From assembly GCA_000432915.1 (NCBI GenBank), contig HF995227.1:1-57729 (forward strand): a stretch of DNA of 57,729 bases, in the 5' to 3' direction. Made by a program: the position numbers and the translations under genes. Positions 25,146 through 33,245 of the stretch are shown here, piece by piece. Source of the stretch: Firmicutes bacterium CAG:194. Lineage in GTDB: Bacteria > Bacillota > Clostridia > Lachnospirales > Lachnospiraceae. Numbering within the stretch: the stretch's first letter is position 1; each line of letters begins with the position of its first letter. The notes beneath the pieces are model-generated. The model had not been told where the DNA came from. It ran no database searches and saw only the letters and a list, made by a program, of their open reading frames with translations.

Positions 25146-25742
25146 ATGCTGAATTATATCTGGGCATTTATGATCATCATTGGCATTATTTACGGATCGC
25201 TGACAGGCCATATGGCAGAACTCAGTAATGCAGCACTTGACAGCGCAAAAGAAGCCGTAACACTCTGCATTACAATGCTTGGTGTCATGGCACTCTGGGT
25301 CGGTCTCATGCAGATCGCCCAAAAAGCGGGCATTATCGCATCCATGACGAAAAAGCTCCGCCCGTTTCTTTTGTTTCTGTTTCCGCGCCTGCGCTATGAA
25401 GATATTGCTCTCGAATACATTTCCACCAATGTGGTCGCCAACATTTTAGGGCTGGGCTGGGCATGTACCCCCGCGGGACTGAAAGCCATGGAGGAACTTG
25501 GCAAAATACAGCGAAAAAACAAAGCCTGCAAGGATCCGACTGCTGCCAGCAATGAAATGTGCAACTTCCTGATCCTGAATATTTCTTCCCTGCAGCTCAT
25601 TCCGGTTAATATCATCGTCTACCGCAGCCAATATGGCAGCGTAACACCGACTTCTATTATCATGCCCGCCATACTTGCCACGACCTGCTCCACACTTGCG
25701 GGCATTTTGTTTATCAAATTTGCCGACAGAAGTCCTTCTTAA
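25146..25742 (+). CDS. spmA: Spore maturation protein A
   Basis: 198 aa. Integral membrane protein with about four to five helices and the nucleoside-recognition (Gate) domain pattern: GSLTGHMAELSNAALDSAKEAV near the start (GH...SNAA...AK), LWVGLMQIAQKAG, EYISTNVVANILGLGWACTPAGLKAMEEL (split as STNVVANILGLG and TPAGLKAM). In Bacillus SpmA and SpmB are needed for spore core dehydration and heat resistance. AGGAAAGGA precedes the ATG. Followed by spmB after 104 bases, the conserved pair. Indicates a spore-forming host. Confidence 0.93.
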   Translation: MLNYIWAFMIIIGIIYGSLTGHMAELSNAALDSAKEAVTLCITMLGVMALWVGLMQIAQKAGIIASMTKKLRPFLLFLFPRLRYEDIALEYISTNVVANILGLGWACTPAGLKAMEELGKIQRKNKACKDPTAASNEMCNFLILNISSLQLIPVNIIVYRSQYGSVTPTSIIMPAILATTCSTLAGILFIKFADRSPS

Positions 25743-25846
25743 ATGTAACCTGATATGCCAATCATGCGGTACATAGCAGTCTTTTCAGTAAAAATCTGTC
25801 GTCTGCTTTTCATGCATAAATATATAAAACGGAAAGGATCTGAGCC

Positions 25847-26371
25847 ATGAACATTCTTGCGAATCTCTCCAATATCATCATCCCACTTCTCATTTTCTAT
25901 ATCGTAGCATATGGGATCAGTGCACATGTCAATGTCTATGATGAATTTTTAGAAGGTGCCAGGTCTGGTATGCAGACTGTTATCTCGATCGCACCTACGA
26001 TGATCGGACTGATGATCGCAGTTGGAGTCCTGCGGGCCTCCGGCTTTCTGGATTTTGTGGGAAGTCTGTGCAGCCGGCTGTTTTCCGATGCTGATATTCC
26101 TGCTCCGATCATGCCCCTTTTGCTCATCAAAATGTTTTCCTCTTCCGCCGCAACCGGGCTTGTCCTTGATATCTTCAAGGAATATGGACCGGACAGCCAG
26201 ACCGGACTTCTGACCTCCCTCATCATGAGTTCGACCGAAACTATATTTTACACCATGTCCGTTTATTTTATGGCTGCAAAAATAAAGAAAACCCGCTACA
26301 CACTGCCCGGTGCACTTGTTGCAACCCTGGCGGGCGTGATAGCGAGTTTCCTGATCGTTCGTTTTTTATAA
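25847..26371 (+). CDS. spmB: Spore maturation protein B
   Basis: 174 aa, standard length. Membrane protein partner of SpmA: four to five helices, with FLEGARSGMQTVISIAPTMIGLMIAVGVLR (key parts EGARSG and APTMIGLMIA), SSAATGLVLDIFKEYGPDSQTG and MSSTETIFYTMSVYF, which are hallmark segments of the family. RBS AAAGGATCT. Lies downstream of spmA in the same direction; the 104-bp gap holds no clear hairpin. Convergent with acpP. Confidence 0.93.
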   Translation: MNILANLSNIIIPLLIFYIVAYGISAHVNVYDEFLEGARSGMQTVISIAPTMIGLMIAVGVLRASGFLDFVGSLCSRLFSDADIPAPIMPLLLIKMFSSSAATGLVLDIFKEYGPDSQTGLLTSLIMSSTETIFYTMSVYFMAAKIKKTRYTLPGALVATLAGVIASFLIVRFL

Positions 26372-26404
26372 GCTGATTGCGGTATATCTCTTCACATAGA
26401 ATAC

Positions 26405-26638
26405 TTAAGCTTCTACACCTTTTGATTTCATATACTCTACAATATCACCTACAGTAGTGATCTTCTCTAAATCTTCAGAAGGGATTTCAACACCGTATTC
26501 TTCTTCAAATGCCATAACAAGTTCAAATAAATCTAAGGAATCTGCTCCTAAGTCATCCTTGAAAGAAGAATCTTCTGTAATTTCCACTCCATCCAGATTT
26601 AACTGCTCTTTGATAATTTCTACAACTCTTTCTAACAT
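26405..26638 (-). CDS. acpP: Acyl carrier protein
   Basis: 77 aa, acidic four-helix carrier of fatty acid synthesis. The phosphopantetheine serine is in GADSLDLFELV (Ser about 34), the standard DSL motif; the N-terminal VEIIKEQLNLD and the C-terminal TVGDIVEYMKSK are canonical. RBS AAAGGAG. Unlike many genomes it is not beside fab genes but alone, with its own strong promoter, convergent with spmB and downstream of rsmI. A standalone acpP could also serve specialised pathways, but the sequence is that of a housekeeping AcpP. Confidence 0.95.
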   Translation of the reverse strand: MLERVVEIIKEQLNLDGVEITEDSSFKDDLGADSLDLFELVMAFEEEYGVEIPSEDLEKITTVGDIVEYMKSKGVEA

Positions 26639-26705
26639 ATTTCGTTCTCCTTTAAAATTCGTAAAATAAGTATTCCATTATTCTATTGGCGCTCTTTGCT
26701 ACATG

Positions 26706-26734
26706 ATTATAATATGCACGGATTGCATTGTAAA
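26706..26734 (-). promoter_or_regulatory. acpP promoter with inverted repeat in the spacer
   Basis: Minus strand: -35 TTTACA (26729-26734), 17-base spacer, -10 TATAAT (26706-26711). The spacer contains ATGCA-ATCCG-TGCAT, an inverted repeat unlike the FapR site of Bacillus. Confidence 0.85.
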
Positions 26735-26743
26735 TAGAATTCC

Positions 26744-27595
26744 CTATTTTTTTACATTTATTAAATAATTGTAAACCTCTCGTTTGCTGATCCCCCGGTC
26801 TTTTGCAACCGCCTTCATCGCTTCCTTGTGATCCATTCCCTGCTCCTCATACAATGCCATATGTTCTTCCATGGACATTTCTTCATAAACAGCCCGCTGA
26901 TCTGCTAAAACCGCTTCCCGGCTCTTTCCTTCAATCACAAGCACATATTCACCGCGCGGCTCATTTGCTTCATAATAGGAAAGTGCCTCTGCAAGTGTCG
27001 TTGGCATGACTGTCTCAAATTTCTTTGTCAGCTCCCGGCAGATCGTAATGCGTCTGTCACCAAGTGTATCAAACAAAAGCTGCAATGTTTTGATCAGATG
27101 ATGCGGCGCTTCGTATAAAATGATCGTTCTTTTCTCAGTTTTCAGATCTTCCAGAATAAGCTGTCTTTCTTTTTTATCTGCCGGCAAAAAAGCCTCAAAA
27201 CAAAATCTCCTCGTTGGCAGCCCTGACAGAGTAAGCGCCGTGATGCAGGCAGCAGGTCCGGGCAGGGAAGTAACGGTAATGCCTGCTTCCTGACACATCT
27301 TTACTAAAACTTCTCCCGGATCGGAGATCGCGGGCGTTCCAGCATCCGTGATCAGAGCAATATCAGCCCCCTCTTTCATTTTTTCTATTAAAGCATATGC
27401 CTTTTCTACCTTATTATACTCATGATAGCTTGTCATCGGCGTATGAATTTCGAAATGATTCAAAAGCCTGATGCTGTTTCTCGTATCCTCACAAGCGATC
27501 AGATCGACCTGTGATAAAGTCTCCCGGATACGGGGCGACATATCTCCCAGATTTCCGATCGGCGTCGCACATAAATATAAAGTTCCCTGTGCCAT
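26744..27595 (-). CDS. rsmI: 16S rRNA (cytidine-1402-2'-O)-methyltransferase RsmI
   Basis: 283 aa. Tetrapyrrole-methylase fold: N-terminal GTLYLCATPIGNLGDMSPR (as LCATPIGNLGD), EDTRNS, ALITDAGTPAISDPG and PGPAACITALTLSGLP, all RsmI signatures, plus the C-terminal short helical domain (VAKDRGISKREVYNYL). It 2'-O-methylates C1402 in the decoding centre. Last gene of the yaaR - holB - ricT - trmN6 - rsmI run, the same order as in Bacillus subtilis. The gap of 27 bases to trmN6 suggests co-transcription. Confidence 0.95.
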   Translation of the reverse strand: MAQGTLYLCATPIGNLGDMSPRIRETLSQVDLIACEDTRNSIRLLNHFEIHTPMTSYHEYNKVEKAYALIEKMKEGADIALITDAGTPAISDPGEVLVKMCQEAGITVTSLPGPAACITALTLSGLPTRRFCFEAFLPADKKERQLILEDLKTEKRTIILYEAPHHLIKTLQLLFDTLGDRRITICRELTKKFETVMPTTLAEALSYYEANEPRGEYVLVIEGKSREAVLADQRAVYEEMSMEEHMALYEEQGMDHKEAMKAVAKDRGISKREVYNYLINVKK

Positions 27596-27622
27596 GTTTT
27601 TCCTCTCTATTTTCTTTCAGCT

Positions 27623-28417
27623 TTATAATTTCTGCTTTTCGCTGCTTTCCTGTCCGTCATGATTTCTTTTATCATACACTTCCGGCTTATAAATATCATA
27701 AATCTCATCTGTATACTCGCCTACTGCTTTGTATACGATCAGCGGTTTTTCCACCGTCACACGGGAATTTGCGCCTTTTTTTGCCTCGATCAGCACCATA
27801 TTGGGCTCTTTATCCACATATGGATATACAAAACGCATCCGTTTCGGCTCTAACTGATATTTTGTCATTGCTGTGATAATCTCTGCCAGTCGGAAAGGTC
27901 TGTGTACCATATAAAAATAACCGCCCGGTACTAAAACTGTCGACGCTGCCCTGACCACATCCTCCAGATCGCAGAGCACCTCATGCCTTGCGATCGTTTT
28001 GGGCATGGATGGATTCTGCAGCCCATGTCCGCCGATCATATACGGCGGATTTGAAGTCACAACGTCAAAAGAAGCAGCGCCAAACAGGCTTCCTGCTTCT
28101 TTGATATCACCCGTTACAATGGAAATTTTATCTTCCAGATCGTTGTAGCGCACACTGCGCCTTGCCATATCCGCACTTTTTTCCTGAATCTCCAGTCCCG
28201 TCAGATGGGAAGCCTCTGTTTTTGCTTCCAGCAGGATCGGAATGATTCCCGTTCCGGTTCCGAGATCCAAAACACGCTGCCCCTTTTTGACTTTGGCATA
28301 GCCTGACAGCAGTACTGCATCCATGCCAAAGCAAAAACCATCCGGATTTTGGATTATTTTGTAATTTTTTCTACCCAGATCATCAAGCCTTTCCTTTTCT
28401 AAAAGCTCAATCTTCAT
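27623..28417 (-). CDS. tRNA1(Val) (adenine37-N6)-methyltransferase-like, YabB/TrmN6 family
   Basis: 264 aa from the ATG at 28417 (GGAAGG about 11 bases upstream); it overlaps the ricT stop by 11 bases. SAM-binding VLDLGTGTGIIPILL (about 50-64) and the adenine-N6 catalytic motif TSNPPYM (NPPY, about 124) identify the family; the N-terminal NPDGFCFGMDAVLL is typical. In B. subtilis the orthologue yabB lies in the same position. The target tRNA in Clostridia is inferred from the E. coli enzyme only. Confidence 0.92.
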   Translation of the reverse strand: MKIELLEKERLDDLGRKNYKIIQNPDGFCFGMDAVLLSGYAKVKKGQRVLDLGTGTGIIPILLEAKTEASHLTGLEIQEKSADMARRSVRYNDLEDKISIVTGDIKEAGSLFGAASFDVVTSNPPYMIGGHGLQNPSMPKTIARHEVLCDLEDVVRAASTVLVPGGYFYMVHRPFRLAEIITAMTKYQLEPKRMRFVYPYVDKEPNMVLIEAKKGANSRVTVEKPLIVYKAVGEYTDEIYDIYKPEVYDKRNHDGQESSEKQKL

Positions 28418-29336
28418 CAAGTTTTGATTTTCCTTCCTTTTTCTCCAGGTTTTCCAGTTCCTTTAATGCCTTATCTTCCGCGCTCTGCTTTTTATCACCG
28501 CGCTCTTCCTTGTCACGTCTGCCTCGTCTGCGGAATTTCAACTGTTCTACTTTATATTCCCGGATCTCTTTTTCTTCTCCGTCATCTACCAGAACCTTAA
28601 CAAGCTGGCGCAGTACATTCACACTATGTACCTCACCCTTCAGACCATCATCCGTTGTGACACGGTCACCGACATTCGGAAGTCTTCTGTTCAGCTCTTC
28701 GTATGTTTCTTCTTCATTTTTCAGACAGCACATCAGTCTGCCACAGACACCGGATATCTTTGTCGGATTCAGGGAAAGATTCTGTTCCTTTGCCATTTTG
28801 ATGGAAACCGGTGCAAATTCATCCAGAAATGTATGACAGCAGAGCGGACGACCGCAAATACCGATCCCACCTACGATCTTTGTCTCATCTCTGACACCGA
28901 TCTGACGAAGCTCGATCCTTGTCTTAAAGACTGCTGCCAGATCCTTTACAAGCTCACGGAAGTCCACACGTCCGTCTGCAGTAAAATAAAATAACACTTT
29001 ATTATTGTCAAATGTGTATTCTGCATCGATCAGCTTCATATCCAGCTTATGCTTTTTGATCTTTTCCAAACAGACAGCCATTGCACTTTTTTCTTTTTCG
29101 CGGTTGGAAGCTTCCTGCTTGTCATCCTTCGGGGTTGCAATACGGATCACCGGTTTGAGCGGTGCTGTGATCTCATCATCCGCGATTTCCTTAATGCCAA
29201 GTACCACTGTTCCGTATTCTACACCACGGGCAGTTTCCACTATAACATGCTCCCCTTTTTTGATATCAAGCTTCTGGGGATCAAAGTAATAAATCTTTCC
29301 TGCGCTGCGGAATCTGACTCCTACAACTTTTATCAT
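28407..29336 (-). CDS. ricT: RicT/YaaT-like PSP1 domain protein
   Basis: 309 aa. PSP1 domain protein: VVGVRFRSAGKIYYFDP at the N-terminus, and the paired cysteine clusters GICGRPLCC and GVCGRLMCC (about 156-200) that bind an iron-sulphur cluster in the RicA-RicF-RicT complex. In Bacillus that complex governs RNase Y-dependent mRNA maturation and sporulation/competence phosphorelay. The C-terminal 45 residues are a highly charged Lys/Glu tail. Lies between holB and trmN6, as in B. subtilis; stop of holB is two bases away from its start region, so tightly coupled. Confidence 0.94.
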   Translation of the reverse strand: MIKVVGVRFRSAGKIYYFDPQKLDIKKGEHVIVETARGVEYGTVVLGIKEIADDEITAPLKPVIRIATPKDDKQEASNREKEKSAMAVCLEKIKKHKLDMKLIDAEYTFDNNKVLFYFTADGRVDFRELVKDLAAVFKTRIELRQIGVRDETKIVGGIGICGRPLCCHTFLDEFAPVSIKMAKEQNLSLNPTKISGVCGRLMCCLKNEEETYEELNRRLPNVGDRVTTDDGLKGEVHSVNVLRQLVKVLVDDGEEKEIREYKVEQLKFRRRGRRDKEERGDKKQSAEDKALKELENLEKKEGKSKLDED

Positions 29337-29338
29337 GC

Positions 29339-30331
29339 TTAATTCTCCTTTATTGTCAGTAAAAGCAATTCCATCGTCAGATCAAAATTAACGTTGGCAC
29401 GTAATCTTGATTTTGCCTTTTCCAATGCATCTAAAATGATCTCAATGCCTTCATATGCACTCTGGTTTGCTATTTTTTTAATATACTGCAATTCGTCCTT
29501 AAAAATCAACTGATTTGCGTCATTTGTCGCTTTAAAGAGCAGTACATCACGATACCAGACAGATAAAATGTCCAGATAATCATTGATATCTATTTTATAG
29601 TCATTGATCTTTTTGATCGCTGACATAATATCCGTAATTTCCATATCGTGGATATATTTGAGCAGACTGACAGCCTCTGTTTTGATATTGTCAAATTCTT
29701 CACTGGCAGCAAGCGCCTTGGCTTTGCCGAGATTGCCTCTTGCAAAAGCGGTACAGACATCTGCCTTATAATCCGGTACGTGGATCTCTTCCATCAGATA
29801 TTTTTTGATGATCTCATCCTTTACAGGCTTCATATTTAATACCACGCATCTGCTCAGTATCGTAGACAGCATAGAATCAATATTGGAAGTCAGCAGGATG
29901 ATCACTGCGTAAGCAGGCGGCTCTTCAAGCGTTTTTAACAGTGCATTCTGTGCCTGCACGGTCATTTTTTCCGCCTCACTGATAATATAGATCTTCCAGT
30001 CACTGCTGTATGGCTTAATGATGATATCGTCATTGACTCCTGTACGGATATCCTCTACACCGATCGTTGCAGGCTTTTCATGTGTGACCCTGATGATATC
30101 CGGATGATTACCGGAAAGTGCCTGCTTGCAGGAATGACATTCATTACATGGCTTTTCCTGCCCGGTACTTTCGCACTGCAGCGCCATGGCAAACACATTG
30201 GCAATAAATTCCTTACCGCTGCTGCGCTCCCCATTGATAATATAGGCATGAGAAATCTTGCCTGATGCGATCGCATTCTCTAAATGATCCACGATCTGCT
30301 CTTGTCCGTAAATATCTTTAAAGTTAGGCAT
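29339..30331 (-). CDS. holB: DNA polymerase III delta' subunit
   Basis: 330 aa from the ATG at 30331 (AAGGGGTAAGGAT upstream); a frame open 15 codons further is not supported. Clamp-loader AAA+ subunit: IYGQEQIVDHLENAI, SHAYIINGERSSGKEFIA (P-loop-like, GERSSGKE), zinc-binding CNECHSCKQALSGNHPD (about residues 62-78), KIYIISEAEKMTVQAQNALLKTLEEPP (sensor/Walker B region; parts AEKMT and NALLKTLEEPP) and STILSRC (SRC motif). Operates in loading the sliding clamp. Same order as Bacillus: yaaR - holB - ricT. Confidence 0.94.
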   Translation of the reverse strand: MPNFKDIYGQEQIVDHLENAIASGKISHAYIINGERSSGKEFIANVFAMALQCESTGQEKPCNECHSCKQALSGNHPDIIRVTHEKPATIGVEDIRTGVNDDIIIKPYSSDWKIYIISEAEKMTVQAQNALLKTLEEPPAYAVIILLTSNIDSMLSTILSRCVVLNMKPVKDEIIKKYLMEEIHVPDYKADVCTAFARGNLGKAKALAASEEFDNIKTEAVSLLKYIHDMEITDIMSAIKKINDYKIDINDYLDILSVWYRDVLLFKATNDANQLIFKDELQYIKKIANQSAYEGIEIILDALEKAKSRLRANVNFDLTMELLLLTIKEN

Positions 30332-30437
30332 ATCCTTACCCCTTTTCGTTTCGCACATTATGATATTTGTTTTCACTTAAGATAATTCTCTCTTGCAATT
30401 GCCAGATGATGTATGCTTCTATGGAAATCCATCGTTT

Positions 30438-30878
30438 CTATGTAAAAATATCCAGTAATAATCCCCGGATCTCACCGATCTTATTCAGTATCGCAATATG
30501 ATCCTTTTCATCCTTTACAAGCTCTCTTGCAAGTTCATCCAGCGTATCATCCACCTGTTTGATGATCCCATAAACACGGTGTCTGCCACGCCTGTCCAAA
30601 AAATTTTCTCTGGAAAACTTATGGCTTCTTGTGACTACTTCATTTAAAAAGGATTTCACGAGCGAACGATACCTGCGCATATCTTTGATATCCATCTTTT
30701 TGGAAATGCGGTCACCCTGTCTGGTGATCTCCTCCATCATGGCGGTAAGACGAACCTGCAGATCCTGCTCTTCAATATGGCTGGCCAGTGTGAACTTAAA
30801 GCTGCCGTCGGTCTGCTGCGTCTGGCTGACTGCATCAGTCTGCGTTACGGGCATCGTCTGATTTACTTTAATGTCCAT
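30438..30878 (-). CDS. YaaR family protein (DUF327)
   Basis: 146 aa, cytoplasmic, mostly helical. Matches YaaR/DUF327: a low-complexity N-terminus (QTDAVSQTQQTDG), then DLQVRLTAMMEEITRQGDRISKKMDIKDMRRYRSLVKSFLNEVV (parts RLTAMMEEI and MRRYRSLVKSFL) and DTLDELARELVKDEKD. Unknown function, but nearly always upstream of holB in Firmicutes, as here. AAGGGGG precedes the ATG. A family B element lies in the gap between it and the upstream kinase gene. Confidence 0.92.
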   Translation of the reverse strand: MDIKVNQTMPVTQTDAVSQTQQTDGSFKFTLASHIEEQDLQVRLTAMMEEITRQGDRISKKMDIKDMRRYRSLVKSFLNEVVTRSHKFSRENFLDRRGRHRVYGIIKQVDDTLDELARELVKDEKDHIAILNKIGEIRGLLLDIFT

Positions 30879-30920
30879 CTGTCCACCCCCTTATGTGTTA
30901 TAACAATTTTAAATGAACGT

Positions 30921-31052
30921 ATTATATGATGTCGGGGGCAAAAGCCCCGAATTTGATGCCTACGAATTGTTCCGTGCGTAGCACGTAGCAATTCTACCCA
31001 ATATAAGCAGGCTCACATAGGTTTAGACCTTTTGACCCTAGCATCATTATAT
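30921..31052. repeat. Dispersed intergenic element, family B copy 2
   Basis: 132 bp with approximate terminal inverted repeats (ATATGATGTCGGGGGCAAAAG against CTTTTGACCCTAGCATCAT) and inner hairpins GGGGCAAAAGCCCC and TGCGTAGCACGTAGCA. Its inner part matches copy 1 at 17672. It separates the kinase gene from yaaR, where B. subtilis carries yaaQ. Confidence 0.8.
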
Positions 31053-31113
31053 CTTAGTATACCATGAAATGCACCTGCAAGATAGATATTTCTATGTACA
31101 ATCCTATTCTGGA

Positions 31114-31710
31114 TCAGATTCTTTTTCTCATTTCATGGAGAATGTATTCTTTAAGCTCTGCAATGCAAACATCCAGCTCATCATTCAGAAATTCCTTTTC
31201 AATACCGGCTTCTTTTTTCTTTTCCGGTGAGAAATCCGCCGCATCCGCCAGATAACGCCTGCACATTTCATCATATTTTGGCTGATCCTGTGCCATTTCC
31301 CGATCAAGTGCACGGCGCAGTCTAATCCCATCGTCCAGCTCTATCATAAGCGGGATCACTTTTTCTTCTCCGTAAAATGCTTTTGTTTTGCAGAAGGATT
31401 CAATTGTTCCGATGATCAGATAATTTTCCCTGTCTAAATCGATATGTGCATCTACTGTACAGTATTTCCAAATACCAAAGCAGGTATCATAGGCGCGAAG
31501 CTCTATGATCCTGCCCTCTTTTTCCAGATTTGCAAGCTGCTCTTCTGTTATGAAATGATACTCGATACCTTCCTGTTCTCCCTGCCTGATCGGCCTTGTC
31601 GTGTACAGTACGATGTTTTTCAGATGCAGATCTTCATCTGCCATTAACTGTTTGTATATTGTATCTTTGCCTGAGGAGCTTTTGCCCATCAGATAAAATA
31701 TTTTGCCCAT
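31114..31710 (-). CDS. Guanylate kinase-like nucleoside-monophosphate kinase
   Basis: 198 aa. P-loop GKSSSGKDT (about 9-17) followed by LYTTRPIRQGEQEGIEYHFIT (parts TTRPIR, EGIEYHFI), which are the guanylate-kinase GMP-binding signatures. It is not a clear Gmk: the mid-region differs, and the sequence AHIDLDRENYLIIG replaces the usual VLEVDWQGA-type segment. It occupies the place that tmk (thymidylate kinase) has in Bacillus between yaaO and yaaR/holB. Starts eight bases after the pyk stop, so it is probably in the pyk transcript. Substrate uncertain. Confidence 0.8.
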   Translation of the reverse strand: MGKIFYLMGKSSSGKDTIYKQLMADEDLHLKNIVLYTTRPIRQGEQEGIEYHFITEEQLANLEKEGRIIELRAYDTCFGIWKYCTVDAHIDLDRENYLIIGTIESFCKTKAFYGEEKVIPLMIELDDGIRLRRALDREMAQDQPKYDEMCRRYLADAADFSPEKKKEAGIEKEFLNDELDVCIAELKEYILHEMRKRI

Positions 31711-31718
31711 GTCCGTTC

Positions 31719-33131
31719 CTATACTTCAATCACTCTGATCATATTGGTTCTGCCGGAAATACCGAGCGGAACGCCTGCTGTCAGAACAACGATATCACCC
31801 TTCTTGATGTATCCTGCTTTTTCCGCTGCTCTGGTTGCTTCCTCAAACAGCACATCTGCCTTATCTTCTTTTTCAATAAGGAGCGGTGCTACGCCCCAGG
31901 AAAGAGACAACTGTCTGCAGACTCTCGGATTTACGCTGCATCCGATGATCGGACAGCCCGGTTTGTATCTGGAGATCATACCGGCCGTAAAGCCTGACAT
32001 TGTTACTGTGATGATCGCACTGGCATTCAGATCCATTGCTGTTGTACAGCATGCATGTGAAATAGCAGTTGTAATATCCGTATCATCTTCATCTTCAACC
32101 TTTTTCAGCCTGCTCTTATAATCGATATCCTGCTCCGTACGTTCAGCAATTCTTGCCATCGTCTTTACAGCTTCGATCGGATATGCGCCTGCTGCACTTT
32201 CTCCGGAAAGCATGATCGCCGTGGTTCCATCGTAAATGGCATTGGCAACATCGGCTGTTTCTGCTCTTGTCGGTCTTGGATTTGTGATCATGGATTCAAG
32301 CATCTGTGTTGCGGTAATAACGTGTTTGCCCTGAGCAACTGCCTTTTTGATCATCTGCTTCTGCAAAACAGGTACTTCCTCCAGCGGGATTTCAACACCC
32401 ATATCACCTCTGGCAACCATGATACCATCGGAAACCTCGAGGATCTCGTCCAGATTCTGGATACCCTGCATATTTTCAATCTTTGCGATTACTTTTGCTT
32501 TGCTGTTATATTCGTCTAAAATCTTTCTGACCTCTAAAATATCCTCTCTTTTTCTGACAAAGGAAGCTGCCAGGAAATCATAACCCATTTCTGCACAGAA
32601 TTTGATATCTGCATAATCCACCTCTGAAATATATGGCATGGAAAGAACAGCACCCGGTACATTGATTCCCTTATGGTTGGATACTTTACCGCCATTGACA
32701 ACACGGCACTGGATCTCTGTATCTGTAATCTTCTCTACACGCATTTCGATCTTTCCGTCATCGATCAGGATCATGCTGCCTGTGCTGACATCATTTTTCA
32801 GCCCTTTATAGCTGATCGCAGCCTTTTCGCTTGTACCCATGATCTCTTCTGTTGTCAGTGTAAATGTCTGACCGGCCTCAAGCATTGCCTTTCCGCCTTC
32901 AAAATCACGTAATCTGATCTCCGGTCCCTTTGTATCTAATAAGGTTGCAACAGGAAGTCCCAGCTCATTGCTGACCCTCAATACTCTTGCAAACTTTGCT
33001 TTCTGTTCTTCATGTGTTCCATGGGAAAAATTAAATCTCGCCACATTCATTCCGGCAAGCATCAATTCCTTTAACTTGTCCTCTCCCTCACTGGCCGGTC
33101 CGATTGTACAGATTATTTTCGTTTTTCTCAT
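31719..33131 (-). CDS. pyk: Pyruvate kinase
   Basis: 470 aa, the short form without the C-terminal PEP-utiliser domain found in Bacillus. Converts phosphoenolpyruvate and ADP to pyruvate and ATP. Signatures: KIICTIGPAS, NVARFNFSHG, LLDTKGPEIR, the catalytic IAKIENMQG (Lys about 220), MVARGDMGVEIP and ITATQMLESMI; the C-terminal allosteric domain ends GISGRTNMIRV. It sits inside the conserved yaaO - kinase - yaaR block, where B. subtilis has no pyk. Own strong promoter; followed closely by the kinase gene. Confidence 0.97.
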   Translation of the reverse strand: MRKTKIICTIGPASEGEDKLKELMLAGMNVARFNFSHGTHEEQKAKFARVLRVSNELGLPVATLLDTKGPEIRLRDFEGGKAMLEAGQTFTLTTEEIMGTSEKAAISYKGLKNDVSTGSMILIDDGKIEMRVEKITDTEIQCRVVNGGKVSNHKGINVPGAVLSMPYISEVDYADIKFCAEMGYDFLAASFVRKREDILEVRKILDEYNSKAKVIAKIENMQGIQNLDEILEVSDGIMVARGDMGVEIPLEEVPVLQKQMIKKAVAQGKHVITATQMLESMITNPRPTRAETADVANAIYDGTTAIMLSGESAAGAYPIEAVKTMARIAERTEQDIDYKSRLKKVEDEDDTDITTAISHACCTTAMDLNASAIITVTMSGFTAGMISRYKPGCPIIGCSVNPRVCRQLSLSWGVAPLLIEKEDKADVLFEEATRAAEKAGYIKKGDIVVLTAGVPLGISGRTNMIRVIEV

Positions 33132-33162
33132 TTATATTTTTCCACCTTTCGCTTTTTCCTGT

Positions 33163-33191
33163 ATTATCTCATTTTTAATAAGGGATTGCAA
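33163..33191 (-). promoter_or_regulatory. pyk promoter
   Basis: Minus strand: -35 TTGCAA (33186-33191), 17-base spacer, -10 GATAAT (33163-33168), about 25 bases before the ribosome site AAAGGTGG. Confidence 0.8.
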
Positions 33192-33245
33192 TGCGTATTT
33201 ACCCCACTGCATGTAAATAAACGGCAAAGATACGGTAAAACTTTT

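Noticed and set aside
31114..31710. Thymidylate kinase, expected by synteny
   Set aside because: The sequence has guanylate-kinase motifs (TTRPIR, EGIEYHF), not those of Tmk.
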